Source of the DNA: Candidatus Nanopelagicales bacterium
Lineage (GTDB): Bacteria; Actinomycetota; Actinomycetes; S36-B12
Assembly: GCA_030827125.1 (NCBI GenBank)
Contig: JAURFD010000002.1
Location: 1-64,000 of the forward strand
Reading direction: 5' to 3'
Length of the DNA: 64,000 bases
Under the pieces are notes generated by a model. It had not been told where the DNA came from. It worked only from the letters and a program-made list of their open reading frames with translations, and did not search any database. Positions 53,101-61,180 of the stretch are shown here, one piece after another. The stretch's first letter is position 1. Every line of letters begins with the position of its first letter. Both the position numbers and the translations under genes were made by a program.

Positions 53101-53364
53101 ATGGAATTCAGCAGCCTCATCGGCGCCCTCGGCGTCGGCATCGTCATCGGCCTCATCGCGCGAATCCTTGTCCCGAGCATGCAGCCCATCGGCTGCCTGC
53201 TCACCATCATCATCGGCATTGTGGGTGCGGTTCTCGGCTCGGCCGCGGGCAACGCGCTCGGTCTGGGCTGGGGTTTCAACTGGGTGACCTTCCTGCTCCA
53301 GATCCTCATCGCCACCGTGCTTGTGGCCATCGTTGCGGCGCTCTTCCGCAAGAGTTCTCCTTGA
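53101..53364 (+). CDS. GlsB/YeaQ/YmgE-family small membrane protein
   Basis: An 87-aa protein with about three transmembrane segments (ALGVGIVIGLIARILVPS, GCLLTIIIGIVGAVLGSAAG, FLLQILIATVLVAIVAALF). This is the layout of the transglycosylase-associated (GlsB/YeaQ) family of stress-linked membrane proteins. The biochemical role is unknown. It overlaps the next gene by TTGA. Confidence 0.88.
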   Translation: MEFSSLIGALGVGIVIGLIARILVPSMQPIGCLLTIIIGIVGAVLGSAAGNALGLGWGFNWVTFLLQILIATVLVAIVAALFRKSSP

Positions 53365-54200
53365 GTAGTTGGGCGCAGGGTCGCGAACTAACGCGACAGT
53401 CCTGGGCGATCCTGAAGGAGAACCGAGGGCTGACGGCGTACCCGTTGATCGGCACGGTCTTCGGCGTCATCCCCTTCATCGTGCTCGTGCCCGGGGTCTA
53501 TTTCCTCGCCGACAACCAGAACTGGATTGGCTGGGCGCTCATCGTCGTGGGCATCTACCTGGCCACTCTTGTCGCATCCCTCTTTCAGGCCGGTTTGGTC
53601 GTCAGTGCGGCAGCCGCGCTTGACGGCAAGGAAACGTCGTTCGGCCACGGCATGGGCGCGGCCTTCGGCCGCCTTGGCGTACTCAGCAGGTGGGCATTCG
53701 TCAGCACCGTTGTCACGTTGCTCATCTCGGCCCTGCGCGGCAATAACAATGCCGGCTTGGTCGAGGTGATCTTCCGCAATGTGCTGGCTGCCGCCGCCGG
53801 GATCATGTGGCAGCTCATCACGTTTTTCGTGATGCCGGCCATGATGCTTGACAACCTCGGTCTCATTGACGCCATCAAGAAGTCGGCATCGACGTTCAAG
53901 CAGCGATGGGGCACGCAACTTTCTGGTGGCGTGCGCATCGGGGGACTCATCGGCCTGCTGGTGATCCTGCCCGCCATGCTGGCTCTGATCGTTGGAGTCA
54001 TGCTCACCGTCTTCGGCGCCTGGCCGCTCGGCGTACCTCTCGCCGTGATCGGCTTTGTCGCGCTCATCATCGGCAGCCTGGTGTTGGGCACGATGCGTGG
54101 AATCTTCTCGGTCGTGCTCTACCGCTACGCGACCACCGGGGCCGTGGCGCCGGGTTTCACCGAGGATCAGCTCGCGCACGCCGTCAGCGTGAAGTCGTAG
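53361..54200 (+). CDS. Multi-span membrane protein (DUF6159-like)
   Basis: A 279-aa membrane protein with about six hydrophobic segments. The N-terminal cytoplasmic motif QSWAILKENRGLTAYPLIG and the segment FFVMPAMMLDNLGLIDAIKK are seen in the DUF6159-like family of membrane proteins. Function unknown. The start is a TTG overlapping the preceding stop (TTGA); no better start occurs nearby. It converges with the frameshifted gene at 54184. Confidence 0.7.
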   Translation: MSSWAQGRELTRQSWAILKENRGLTAYPLIGTVFGVIPFIVLVPGVYFLADNQNWIGWALIVVGIYLATLVASLFQAGLVVSAAAALDGKETSFGHGMGAAFGRLGVLSRWAFVSTVVTLLISALRGNNNAGLVEVIFRNVLAAAAGIMWQLITFFVMPAMMLDNLGLIDAIKKSASTFKQRWGTQLSGGVRIGGLIGLLVILPAMLALIVGVMLTVFGAWPLGVPLAVIGFVALIIGSLVLGTMRGIFSVVLYRYATTGAVAPGFTEDQLAHAVSVKS

Positions 54201-54584
54201 CCGCCCGCGAGTCGAAGACCAAGCCCGCGCGCGCCATCGCCGACTGGACGGACAGGGCCAGGCCGGCAACGTCGGCAGCTGACTCGAGTTCGTCGGTGCC
54301 GAGAAGGATGATGGCTGTTCCGTCCTCCCGTTCGGCCACGACGCAGGGTTCGAGTCCGCGGCTCGCCTGCTCAACGACCGGGGTCCGCTTATTGCGGTGG
54401 ACGACGTCGAAGGGGACGGGGAGCGACTCGGCGTAGTCGATCCAGGCTCGACGTCGTCGAACCGCGGAATGGGTGATGTCGCACAGCGCGCAGGGGCGGC
54501 GTCCGGCGATCTTGCCCACGACGCCTCGCCGAGCAGTCCGCCGTCCGCGTCGTAGACGCCGACGAGTCGGATCACGGTGGCCAT
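54184..54584 (-). pseudogene. Frameshifted conserved hypothetical gene
   Basis: The N-terminal frame starts at ATG 54584 (MATVIRLVGVYDADGGLLGE). The rest continues in another frame from about 54525, with VVGKIAGRRPCALCDITHS and LPVPFDVVHRN and ending at 54184. The two halves match one actinobacterial family (VIRLVGVYDADG then CALCDITH with a CxxC-like pair), so a one-base indel near 54520-54535 has broken the gene, or the assembly has an error. Confidence 0.6.
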
Positions 54585-54639
54585 GCTCTCGATGATGCCC
54601 CGCCTTGGCAATGAGCGCTTCTTGAGCGGCTGGTGGGCT

Positions 54640-54694
54640 CCCGTTCTTTCGTCAGATCAGCGGGCTGAGTTCTGCGATGTGACGAAAGAACGGG
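54640..54694. repeat. 15-bp perfect inverted repeat
   Basis: Arms 54640-54654 and 54680-54694 are exact reverse complements with a 25-nt loop. Similar in style, not sequence, to the palindromes after xerD and tyrA. Confidence 0.5.
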
Positions 54695-54706
54695 GCTGGG
54701 AACGTC

Positions 54707-54734
54707 GAAGGCCCCCGGCTCAGCGGGGGCCTTC
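54707..54734. terminator. GC-rich hairpin
   Basis: Ten-base arms (54707-54716, 54725-54734) around an 8-nt loop. It lies beyond the stop of the - strand GYD gene, so it may end that message. Confidence 0.6.
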
Positions 54735-54740
54735 GGTCTG

Positions 54741-54767
54741 GTGGGCGATACAGAATTTGAACCTGTG
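54741..54767 (-). repeat. tRNA-Val 3'-end fragment
   Basis: These 27 nt match the 3' end (T arm and acceptor strand) of the tRNA-Val gene at 55499-55525 with a single mismatch. No other part of a tRNA is present. It looks like the far boundary of an old integration into tRNA-Val. Confidence 0.6.
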
Positions 54768-54879
54768 CCCCCTTCCGGGTCAGCAACACGGAAGGGGGCA
54801 CTCCCGTCCTACGTTCTCCCGTTCTGCCTCACATTCGGCCCATACCGGTCGGCTAGGCGCGCCTCCCGGTGACAGTTGT

Positions 54880-55206
54880 CTACTGACCTGGAGCTCGGTA
54901 TCCGGGTGCCATCGCCCGGGCAGCATCCAACTCCGCAGCGGTGAGGAGTTCGGTGACCGAGTTGACTCGGGCACCGCCCGACCCATCGACGGTGAGCCAC
55001 AGGGCGGCAAGATCGGCTCCTGCCGGTGCCGTGACGATGACGTGGAAGTGGTCCGGTCCACCTGTGGTCCAGTAGGCGCTCACCAACTCCCCACCAAGGT
55101 GTTGCGCGAGCCCGGCGATCTCCCGCTGCCGGGAGGCTGCGCCTTCGGCGGCCACGCCGCGAACGCCTTCTGGGGTGTAGGACCCCGATACGAGAAATGT
55201 GGGCAT
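54880..55206 (-). CDS. GYD-domain protein
   Basis: A 108-aa protein of the GYD family (ferredoxin-like fold, function unknown). It starts MPTFLVSGSYTPEGVRGVA, with LGGELVSAYWTTGGPDHFHV and a final helix LLTAAELDAARAMAPG. It lies between the tRNA-Val gene and the tRNA-Val fragment and may be cargo of an old insertion. ATG 55206 is preceded by an AAGGAGCGATC site. Confidence 0.75.
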   Translation of the reverse strand: MPTFLVSGSYTPEGVRGVAAEGAASRQREIAGLAQHLGGELVSAYWTTGGPDHFHVIVTAPAGADLAALWLTVDGSGGARVNSVTELLTAAELDAARAMAPGYRAPGQ

Positions 55207-55349
55207 GGATCGCTCCTTGTTCGTGGGGATTCCAGGACCGCAGGCGAAGTCTCACCTGGGGTCGGCTCCCCAGATTGGGGCGCAAACGCGACATTCGGGT
55301 GAGGGTGGGCCCGGTGCGAGGGCCGAAACTTCCTCCTGCCCTCGCACCA

Positions 55350-55391
55350 CAGAAGGCCGGTGTTCGCTGTGCGGCGAACACCGGCCTTCTG
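55350..55391 (-). terminator. Strong hairpin after the tRNA-Gly-Cys-Val operon
   Basis: Eighteen-base perfect arms (55350-55367, 55374-55391) with a 6-nt loop. It lies downstream of tRNA-Val in the direction of transcription (- strand), so it is the likely terminator of the tRNA operon. Confidence 0.7.
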
Positions 55392-55499
55392 CACTGCCGA
55401 ACAGGTCTGCGATCCGATTGGGTGACAGATTGGGTGACACAACGAAGTCAGGGCCGATGCGCTTGCGCGCTCCGGCCCCGACTTGTGAGGGATATTGCG

Positions 55500-55572
55500 T
55501 GGGCGATACAGGATTTGAACCTGTGACCTCTTCCGTGTCAGGGAAGCGCGCTAGCCCCTGCGCCAATCGCCC
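55500..55572 (-). tRNA. tRNA-Val (anticodon GAC)
   Basis: On the - strand: acceptor GGGCGAT/ATCGCCC, anticodon stem CTTCC/GGAAG with loop CTGACAC (anticodon GAC), T loop TTCAAAT. The discriminator is A and CCA is not encoded. Last gene of the three-tRNA operon. Confidence 0.94.
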
Positions 55573-55589
55573 GTGCGGGTGGTGCCTCG

Positions 55590-55660
55590 AGGTGGAGACG
55601 GGATTTGAACCCGTGTAGACGGCTTTGCAGGCCGTTGCCTCGCCTCTCGGCCACTCCACC
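55590..55660 (-). tRNA. tRNA-Cys (anticodon GCA)
   Basis: On the - strand: acceptor GGTGGAG/CTCCACC, anticodon stem ACGGC/GCCGT with loop CTGCAAA (anticodon GCA), discriminator U as usual for tRNA-Cys. CCA is not encoded. Confidence 0.95.
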
Positions 55661-55682
55661 GAAAGGTCTCTTGGACCCTTCG

Positions 55683-55755
55683 AGCGGACGACGGGACTCG
55701 AACCCGCGACCCTCACCTTGGCAAGGTGATGCGCTACCAACTGCGCTACGTCCGC
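55683..55755 (-). tRNA. tRNA-Gly (anticodon GCC)
   Basis: On the - strand: acceptor GCGGACG/CGTCCGC, anticodon stem CACCT/AGGTG with a loop carrying anticodon GCC, discriminator U. CCA is not encoded. First gene of the Gly-Cys-Val operon. Confidence 0.94.
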
Positions 55756-55837
55756 GTGGGCGACCAGGCTGGCCGCCGACAGGAGGTAGACGATAGCCGA
55801 CTCGTCAGAGTGCCCTCAACACAGGGCCCGAACGCGA

Positions 55838-55843
55838 CAGGAT
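55838..55843 (+). promoter_or_regulatory. Possible -10 element of a leaderless pabB transcript
   Basis: CAGGAT lies 6 nt before ATG 55850, with no ribosome-binding site between them. Confidence 0.4.
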
Positions 55844-55849
55844 GGGGTC

Positions 55850-56929
55850 ATGGCGCACCGAGGCACTCCGATCGCCCATCTCGGTGGGCTGCTCGGTTCC
55901 GATCTCGTCGAGGTGAGCGATGATCCGGCCGTTCTCGATGCGGGTGGCAGGTGGGCGGTGGTTCTTCCGTATGCCGGATCACCGGTCCTGGCTCGGTTTG
56001 CCGAGTGGCACCCGTCCGGACCGGGTGAATTCGCCGGGCCGTGGTTGGGGCCTCGCCACTGGTCATCGTCGGCCGATGAGACGTCGTATATCCGCGGAGT
56101 CGAGCGGGTACGTGAGGTCATCGCCGAGGGTGGGGTTTATCAGGCGAATGTGTGCCGCGTGCTCAGCGCGCCACTGCCGGAGCCAGCGCGGGCAGACATG
56201 GGCGGGCTCCACGCCCTCCTGCGCGCAGGCAACCCTGCGCCGTATGCCGGGATGGTGTCGATCCCCGGCGTCGTCGAAGTAGCGACGGCCTCTCCCGAGC
56301 TGTTCCTCCGTCGTTCCGGCGACGTTGTCGAGTCGGGCCCGATCAAGGGGACGGGGCGGGTGCGCACGGATCTGAGCAGCAAGGACGAAGCCGAAAACGT
56401 CATGATCGTCGATCTCGTGCGCAACGACTTGTCGCGTGTGTGCGCAACGGGGTCGGTGTCGGTTCCGGGGCTCTTGCAGATCGAGGAGCATCCGGGGTTG
56501 GTTCATCTGGTGTCGCGGGTTCGTGGTCATCTCGACCCCGACGTGGGGTGGCCCGACATCGTGGCCGCGACCTTCCCACCGGGATCGGTTACCGGTGCAC
56601 CCAAACTGGCCGCCCTGGATTTGATTCAACAGGTCGAAGCGACACCACGCGAGATCTACTGCGGTGCCGTCGGGTGGATCGACGCAGATCAGCGGACCGC
56701 TGAACTGGCGGTCGCCATCCGGACATTCTGGAAGTCGGACGGATTGCTGAAGTTCGGTACCGGAGCCGGGATCACGTGGGGGTCCGATCCAGCGCGCGAG
56801 TGGGCCGAGACCGAACTCAAGGCTCGCCGGCTCATTGAGGTCGCTGGCGGAGTCTGGCCGCCCGTCGAGGCGAGCAATGACGCCCCAGCAGTCTCGGCCG
56901 TCAGGACAGGGAAGGAAGTGACGTCATGA
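55850..56929 (+). CDS. pabB: Aminodeoxychorismate synthase component I (PabB-like)
   Basis: A 359-aa chorismate-binding enzyme for 4-aminobenzoate (folate) synthesis. The core shows YIRGVERVREVIAEGGVYQA, ASPELFLRRSGDVVESGPIKG, VDLVRNDLSRVC and TFPPGSVTGAPKLAALDLI, all typical of PabB/TrpE. The short N-terminal domain and the coupled pabC gene favour PabB over TrpE. ATGA overlap with pabC. Confidence 0.9.
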   Translation: MAHRGTPIAHLGGLLGSDLVEVSDDPAVLDAGGRWAVVLPYAGSPVLARFAEWHPSGPGEFAGPWLGPRHWSSSADETSYIRGVERVREVIAEGGVYQANVCRVLSAPLPEPARADMGGLHALLRAGNPAPYAGMVSIPGVVEVATASPELFLRRSGDVVESGPIKGTGRVRTDLSSKDEAENVMIVDLVRNDLSRVCATGSVSVPGLLQIEEHPGLVHLVSRVRGHLDPDVGWPDIVAATFPPGSVTGAPKLAALDLIQQVEATPREIYCGAVGWIDADQRTAELAVAIRTFWKSDGLLKFGTGAGITWGSDPAREWAETELKARRLIEVAGGVWPPVEASNDAPAVSAVRTGKEVTS

Positions 56930-57759
56930 GGTTCTGGGTTTCCCACTCTGGCGGGCTCGTCGACAGCGAGGATGCCCGCGTCTCTGTCCTCGACCACGGC
57001 TTCACGGTCGCCGATGGAGTGTTCGAAACGCTGAAGGTTGTCGATGGCCAGGTCTTTGCCCTCCGGCGACACCTCGAGCGTCTCACACGCAGTGCGGCCG
57101 CGATGGGGCTGCCAGAGCCGGACCCCCATGTCGTCGGGTCGGCCGTGGAGGAAACGGTGAGTGCCAATGCCCCTCTTCTGGGCCCGCTCGGGCGACTGCG
57201 GATCACGTACACCGCGGGCGTGGCCGCCCTCGGAAGTGACCGTGGCGAGGCGGGACCCACCCTGGTCATCGCCGTATCCGCGATGACGCCGTGGCCGGAC
57301 TCCGCGGCGGTGGTGACCGTCCCGTGGCCCCGCAATGAACGCAGCCCACTCGCCGGGGTGAAGTCGACGTCGTACGCCGAAAATGTCCTCGCGCTGGCCC
57401 GCGCCCACGAGCACGGTGCCGGAGAGGCACTGATGCCGGATACGCAAGGGCGGCTGTGTGAGGGGACCGGATCCAATGTCTTTCTTGTGGTCGATGGAGA
57501 GTTGCTGACACCCGCGCTGAACACGGGCTGCCTGCCGGGAGTGACACGCGCTCTCGTCCTGGAGTGGTCCGAGGCAACGGAAGCCGACATCCCGATGTCG
57601 GCGCTGCACGACGCCGAGGAGGTCTTCATCACTTCCTCGACGCGCGATGTTCAGCCCGTTCATCGGATTGACGACCAGGCGTTCGGCGCTCCGGGCTCCG
57701 TGACGCGAGCGGTGCGCGAGGAGTTCCAGCGCCGCAGTGCGCTCGACCTCGATCCCTGA
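56926..57759 (+). CDS. pabC: Aminodeoxychorismate lyase (PabC-like), class IV aminotransferase fold
   Basis: A 277-aa PLP enzyme. The N-terminal [21 protein letters not shown] is the class IV signature region. The likely PLP Lys is in [17 protein letters not shown], and [19 protein letters not shown] completes the family pattern. It converts aminodeoxychorismate to 4-aminobenzoate, directly after PabB in the pathway and in the operon. Confidence 0.9.
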   Translation: MRFWVSHSGGLVDSEDARVSVLDHGFTVADGVFETLKVVDGQVFALRRHLERLTRSAAAMGLPEPDPHVVGSAVEETVSANAPLLGPLGRLRITYTAGVAALGSDRGEAGPTLVIAVSAMTPWPDSAAVVTVPWPRNERSPLAGVKSTSYAENVLALARAHEHGAGEALMPDTQGRLCEGTGSNVFLVVDGELLTPALNTGCLPGVTRALVLEWSEATEADIPMSALHDAEEVFITSSTRDVQPVHRIDDQAFGAPGSVTRAVREEFQRRSALDLDP

Positions 57760-57840
57760 CCGAAGGTCTCCCTGGGCTCCTCCGGACAGGCGAGCGTGCG
57801 GTAGTCTCGCGGTCCGGAATACCGGCGCCGCAGCGCCGCC

Positions 57841-57915
<75 letters not shown>

Positions 57916-58021
57916 GTTCTTCCCCCGTGATCATCCAGAGAGCCGCCGTCCTGCGCGGATCCAAGGCACCCCCACGACCCGTCAGGTGGCGAGCGGAGAC
58001 GGGTGGGACGCGTGCGCTCGG

Positions 58022-58027
58022 TAGCAT
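58022..58027 (+). promoter_or_regulatory. Possible -10 element of thrS
   Basis: TAGCAT gives a predicted start about 20 nt before the thrS GTG; AAAGGAG (58043-58049) is the ribosome-binding site. No T-box leader was seen in the 140 nt between tRNA-Val and thrS. Confidence 0.45.
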
Positions 58028-58055
58028 CGGGGGTCTACGTACAAAGGAGTACGCC

Positions 58056-60071
58056 GTGCCCGAGTTGTCTGTCACCCTCGTCACCGCTGCCGGAGCCGAG
58101 CAAGCCTCGGTTGCCGTCGGCACGACGGCGATGGACCTCGTCGGTGGTGATCGCAGCGTCGTCGTCGCCCGCATCAACGGTGAGCTGCGGGATCTCGCGA
58201 CCGACCTCGCCGATGGGGACACCGTCGAGGCTGTCTCGGTCGAGTCCCCCGAGGGCCTTGCCGTCTTGCGGCACTCCACGGCTCACGTCCTCGCGCAGGC
58301 GGTTCAGGACACTTTCCCCGAAGCCAAGTTGGGCATCGGCCCACCCGTCAAGGACGGGTTCTACTACGACTTCAGCGTCGAGCATCCCTTCACACCCGAG
58401 GACCTGAAGGTCCTCGAGAAGCGCATGCAGCAGATCGTGAAGTCGGGTCAGCGATTCGCTCGGCGTGTGGTCACCGAATCCGAGGCTCGCCATGAGCTCG
58501 CCGGCGAGCCTTTCAAACTCCGACTCATCGGCAGCGAAGGGGGCGCCGATGTCATGGAAGTGGGCGGGTCCGAACTCACCATCTACGACAACATCCAGGC
58601 GAAGGACGGGTCCACCTGCTGGGGAGACCTCTGCCGCGGCCCGCACGTGCCGGACACCCGCTACATCGTCCCCAACGCCTTCAAGCTCATGCGTACCGCG
58701 GCGGCGTACTGGTTGGGCGATCAGGCCAACGAGCAACTCCAGCGAATCTACGGCACCGCCTGGCCGGACAAGGAGCAACTGCACGCCTACCTGACCTTCC
58801 TTGAGGAGGCGGAGAAGCGCGATCATCGCAAGCTCGGCGCCGAGCTCGACCTGTTCAGTTTTCCCGACGAGATCGGCTCGGGGCTCGCGGTCTTTCACCC
58901 GAAGGGTGGTGTGGTCCGACGCGTGATGGAGGACTACTCCCGCAAGCGCCACGAGGAAGCCGACTACGAATTCGTCAACACGCCGCACATCACCAAGGGG
59001 GCGCTGTTTGAGAAGTCCGGGCATCTGGACTGGTACGCCGAGGGCATGTATCCGCCCATGCAACTCGATTCGGATATCGATGAGGATGGCCACGTGCGCC
59101 GACAGGGCGTGGACTACTACCTCAAACCGATGAACTGTCCGATGCACAACCTCGTCTTCGATGCCCGTGGCCGCTCTTATCGCGAACTACCGCTGCGTCT
59201 CTTCGAGTTCGGCACCGTCTATCGCTATGAGAAGTCCGGTGTCGTGCAAGGCATGACACGCGCACGTGGTTTCACGCAGGACGATGCACACATTTATTGC
59301 ACCCGCGAGCAGATGGCCGACGAACTCGACAAGCTGCTGACGTTCGTCCTCGACCTGCTGCGCGACTATGGCCTCGAGGATTTCTACCTGGAACTGTCGA
59401 CGCGCGACCCGGAGAAGTCGGTGGGCTCCGATGAGGTGTGGGTCGAGGCGACCGAGGTTCTCCGCGAGGCGGCTGAGAAGCAGGGACTTGACCTTGTCCT
59501 CGATGAGGGTGGCGCGGCGTTCTATGGGCCCAAGATCTCCGTGCAGGCCAAGGATGCGATCGGACGGACCTGGCAGATGTCGACGATCCAACTCGATTTC
59601 AACCTGCCGGAGCGCTTCGACCTTGAGTACCAGGCTGCCGACGGAACCCGTCAGCGCCCGGTAATGATCCATCGCGCCCTCTTCGGATCCATCGAGCGGT
59701 TCTTCGCGGTGTTGCTCGAGCACTACGCGGGCGCGTTCCCGCCCTGGCTCGCGCCGGTCCAGGTGATCGGGATCCCCATCACTGATGACCACAACGACTA
59801 CTTGTACGACGTGGCGAAGCGGCTCAAGGCGGAGGGAATTCGGGTCGAGGTGGACACCTCCGACGACCGCATGCAGAAGAAGATTCGTACAGCGCAGAAG
59901 TCCAAGGTCCCCTTCATGCTCATTGCCGGGGACGAGGACGTCGCCAACGGGGCTGTGTCCTTCCGCTACCGCGACGGCAGTCAGCGCAACGGCGTGCCCG
60001 TGGATGAGGCGATTTCCGACATCGTGTCCGCCGTGCGTAATCGCATCCAGGTCGAGTCTGCTCCGGCATGA
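58056..60071 (+). CDS. thrS: Threonine-tRNA ligase
   Basis: A 671-aa class II synthetase. The TGS domain (residues about 1-60) and the editing domain with SAD motif region [12 protein letters not shown] come first. Next is the catalytic core with zinc Cys in [12 protein letters not shown], motif 2 [22 protein letters not shown] and motif 3 [16 protein letters not shown]. The C-terminal anticodon domain includes [19 protein letters not shown] 58056 has AAAGGAG 6 nt upstream. Confidence 0.97.
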   Translation: MPELSVTLVTAAGAEQASVAVGTTAMDLVGGDRSVVVARINGELRDLATDLADGDTVEAVSVESPEGLAVLRHSTAHVLAQAVQDTFPEAKLGIGPPVKDGFYYDFSVEHPFTPEDLKVLEKRMQQIVKSGQRFARRVVTESEARHELAGEPFKLRLIGSEGGADVMEVGGSELTIYDNIQAKDGSTCWGDLCRGPHVPDTRYIVPNAFKLMRTAAAYWLGDQANEQLQRIYGTAWPDKEQLHAYLTFLEEAEKRDHRKLGAELDLFSFPDEIGSGLAVFHPKGGVVRRVMEDYSRKRHEEADYEFVNTPHITKGALFEKSGHLDWYAEGMYPPMQLDSDIDEDGHVRRQGVDYYLKPMNCPMHNLVFDARGRSYRELPLRLFEFGTVYRYEKSGVVQGMTRARGFTQDDAHIYCTREQMADELDKLLTFVLDLLRDYGLEDFYLELSTRDPEKSVGSDEVWVEATEVLREAAEKQGLDLVLDEGGAAFYGPKISVQAKDAIGRTWQMSTIQLDFNLPERFDLEYQAADGTRQRPVMIHRALFGSIERFFAVLLEHYAGAFPPWLAPVQVIGIPITDDHNDYLYDVAKRLKAEGIRVEVDTSDDRMQKKIRTAQKSKVPFMLIAGDEDVANGAVSFRYRDGSQRNGVPVDEAISDIVSAVRNRIQVESAPA

Positions 60072-60616
60072 CCGACGACGCGGTGCTTGACCACGGCGGT
60101 CTGCCCGACCGCTGGCAGCGATTGTGGACTCCGCACCGTCAGCCGTACCTCAAGGGAGAGTCGCGCCCCGCTCACGATGGACCGGGGGAGGAGTGCCCCT
60201 TCTGCCGCGCGCCCGCTGGGTCGGACGAGGCTGATCTCATCGTCGCGCGCGGTGATCTCGCTTACGTGGTTCTCAACCTCTACCCATATAACTCCGGGCA
60301 CCTGCTGGTGTGTCCCTACCGCCATATCCCGGATTACAGCGACCTAGACGACGCCGAGGTCCTCGAGTTTGGGCAACTTACGCAACACGCGATGCGGGCC
60401 CTGCGAAAGGCCACGCGCGCCCAGGGCTTCAACATCGGGATGAACCAGGGCAAGGTCGGGGGCGCGGGCATCGCCGGACATCTGCACCAGCACGTCGTAC
60501 CGCGGTGGGGCGGGGATACCAATTTCCTGCCCGTCATCGGCCACACCAAGACGATGCCGCAGATCCTCGAAGAGACGCGCGACATTCTCGCCGAGGCGTG
60601 GTCGCAAACCGAGTAG
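60068..60616 (+). CDS. HIT-domain nucleotide phosphohydrolase
   Basis: A 182-aa histidine-triad protein. The catalytic triad is in [14 protein letters not shown], preceded by a zinc-type CPFC and the nucleotide-binding [18 protein letters not shown]. The family includes the AP4A phosphorylase Rv2613c, also encoded next to thrS, so AP4A breakdown is likely. ATGA overlap with thrS. Confidence 0.92.
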   Translation: MTDDAVLDHGGLPDRWQRLWTPHRQPYLKGESRPAHDGPGEECPFCRAPAGSDEADLIVARGDLAYVVLNLYPYNSGHLLVCPYRHIPDYSDLDDAEVLEFGQLTQHAMRALRKATRAQGFNIGMNQGKVGGAGIAGHLHQHVVPRWGGDTNFLPVIGHTKTMPQILEETRDILAEAWSQTE

Positions 60617-60649
60617 CGTGAGGACGGAGCACCAACCCTCGGAGGACTC

Positions 60650-61102
60650 ATGGCCATCATCAGCGGACCCGGTGGAATAGATCTTGAAGCCGAACTCGCC
60701 GCCGTGGGCGTGCACTTCGTGCACGCCCCGGGCGATGACACCCCCGTCGCCTTGCTCGAAGCACACCTCGGTCCAGACGAGCGGCAGATTCGCGCGGTGG
60801 TCGTCGCCGAACCGCCGTCACCGGGTGACGAGTTCGCCGGGATGGGCGCCTGGCATGTGAATGCCCGACATGAGATCCACTTCGCCCGTCGGGGGCGCGG
60901 CCTGCTGCAGGTTCAACTGCCCGAGGGAGTGGCGTCGGTGGAGGTCATCGCCGGCGACGTCATGATCATCCGCGGCGCGGAGCACCGCTACCTGCCGTTG
61001 GAGGCGCAGGAGTGGGTACTGCGCCACTCCGGTGGCGCCGACGCCGACCTCGGTGCTGAGGAGACCGGACGTCCGGCGGAACCCTGGCCCACCATCGCCT
61101 GA
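60650..61102 (+). CDS. Cupin-fold protein (acireductone-dioxygenase-like)
   Basis: A 150-aa cupin. The metal-binding pattern is HVNARHEIHFARRGRG and the second cupin motif GDVMIIRGAEHRYLPLEAQ. This resembles acireductone dioxygenase and general dioxygenase cupins; the substrate is not known. It has a ribosome-binding site GGAGG before ATG 60650. The palindrome at 61115 follows. Confidence 0.7.
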   Translation: MAIISGPGGIDLEAELAAVGVHFVHAPGDDTPVALLEAHLGPDERQIRAVVVAEPPSPGDEFAGMGAWHVNARHEIHFARRGRGLLQVQLPEGVASVEVIAGDVMIIRGAEHRYLPLEAQEWVLRHSGGADADLGAEETGRPAEPWPTIA

Positions 61103-61114
61103 ACCCCTCCGGTT

Positions 61115-61166
61115 TCCGACCGTTGTGGTGGGTTCCCACGTGGTGAAACCCACCACAACGGTCGGA
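61115..61166. terminator. Palindrome shared with the tyrA-cmk gap
   Basis: Arms 61115-61134 and 61147-61166 are 20-nt perfect complements sharing the core GACCGTTGTGGTGGGTT with 16035-16090. Here it lies between convergent genes, as a bidirectional terminator would. Confidence 0.6.
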
Positions 61167-61180
61167 CTTCGGGGCGGGAG

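Larger units (their letters stand above)
54585..54879. other. Intergenic region with palindrome, hairpin and tRNA fragment
   Basis: No gene is seen. Arms CCCGTTCTTTCGTCA (54640-54654) and 54680-54694 pair perfectly. A hairpin GAAGGCCCCC/GGGGGCCTTC lies at 54707-54734. A tRNA-Val 3'-end fragment lies at 54741-54767. Confidence 0.6.

Noticed and set aside
53388-54611. Long - strand open frame of about 407 codons opposite the membrane protein gene
   Set aside because: High GC content creates long antisense frames. The protein is low-complexity and overlaps the + strand membrane gene; only its first 60 nt belong to the real frameshifted gene.
57916-58055. T-box leader upstream of thrS
   Set aside because: No T-box sequence, specifier stem or terminator pair was recognised in the 140-nt leader.
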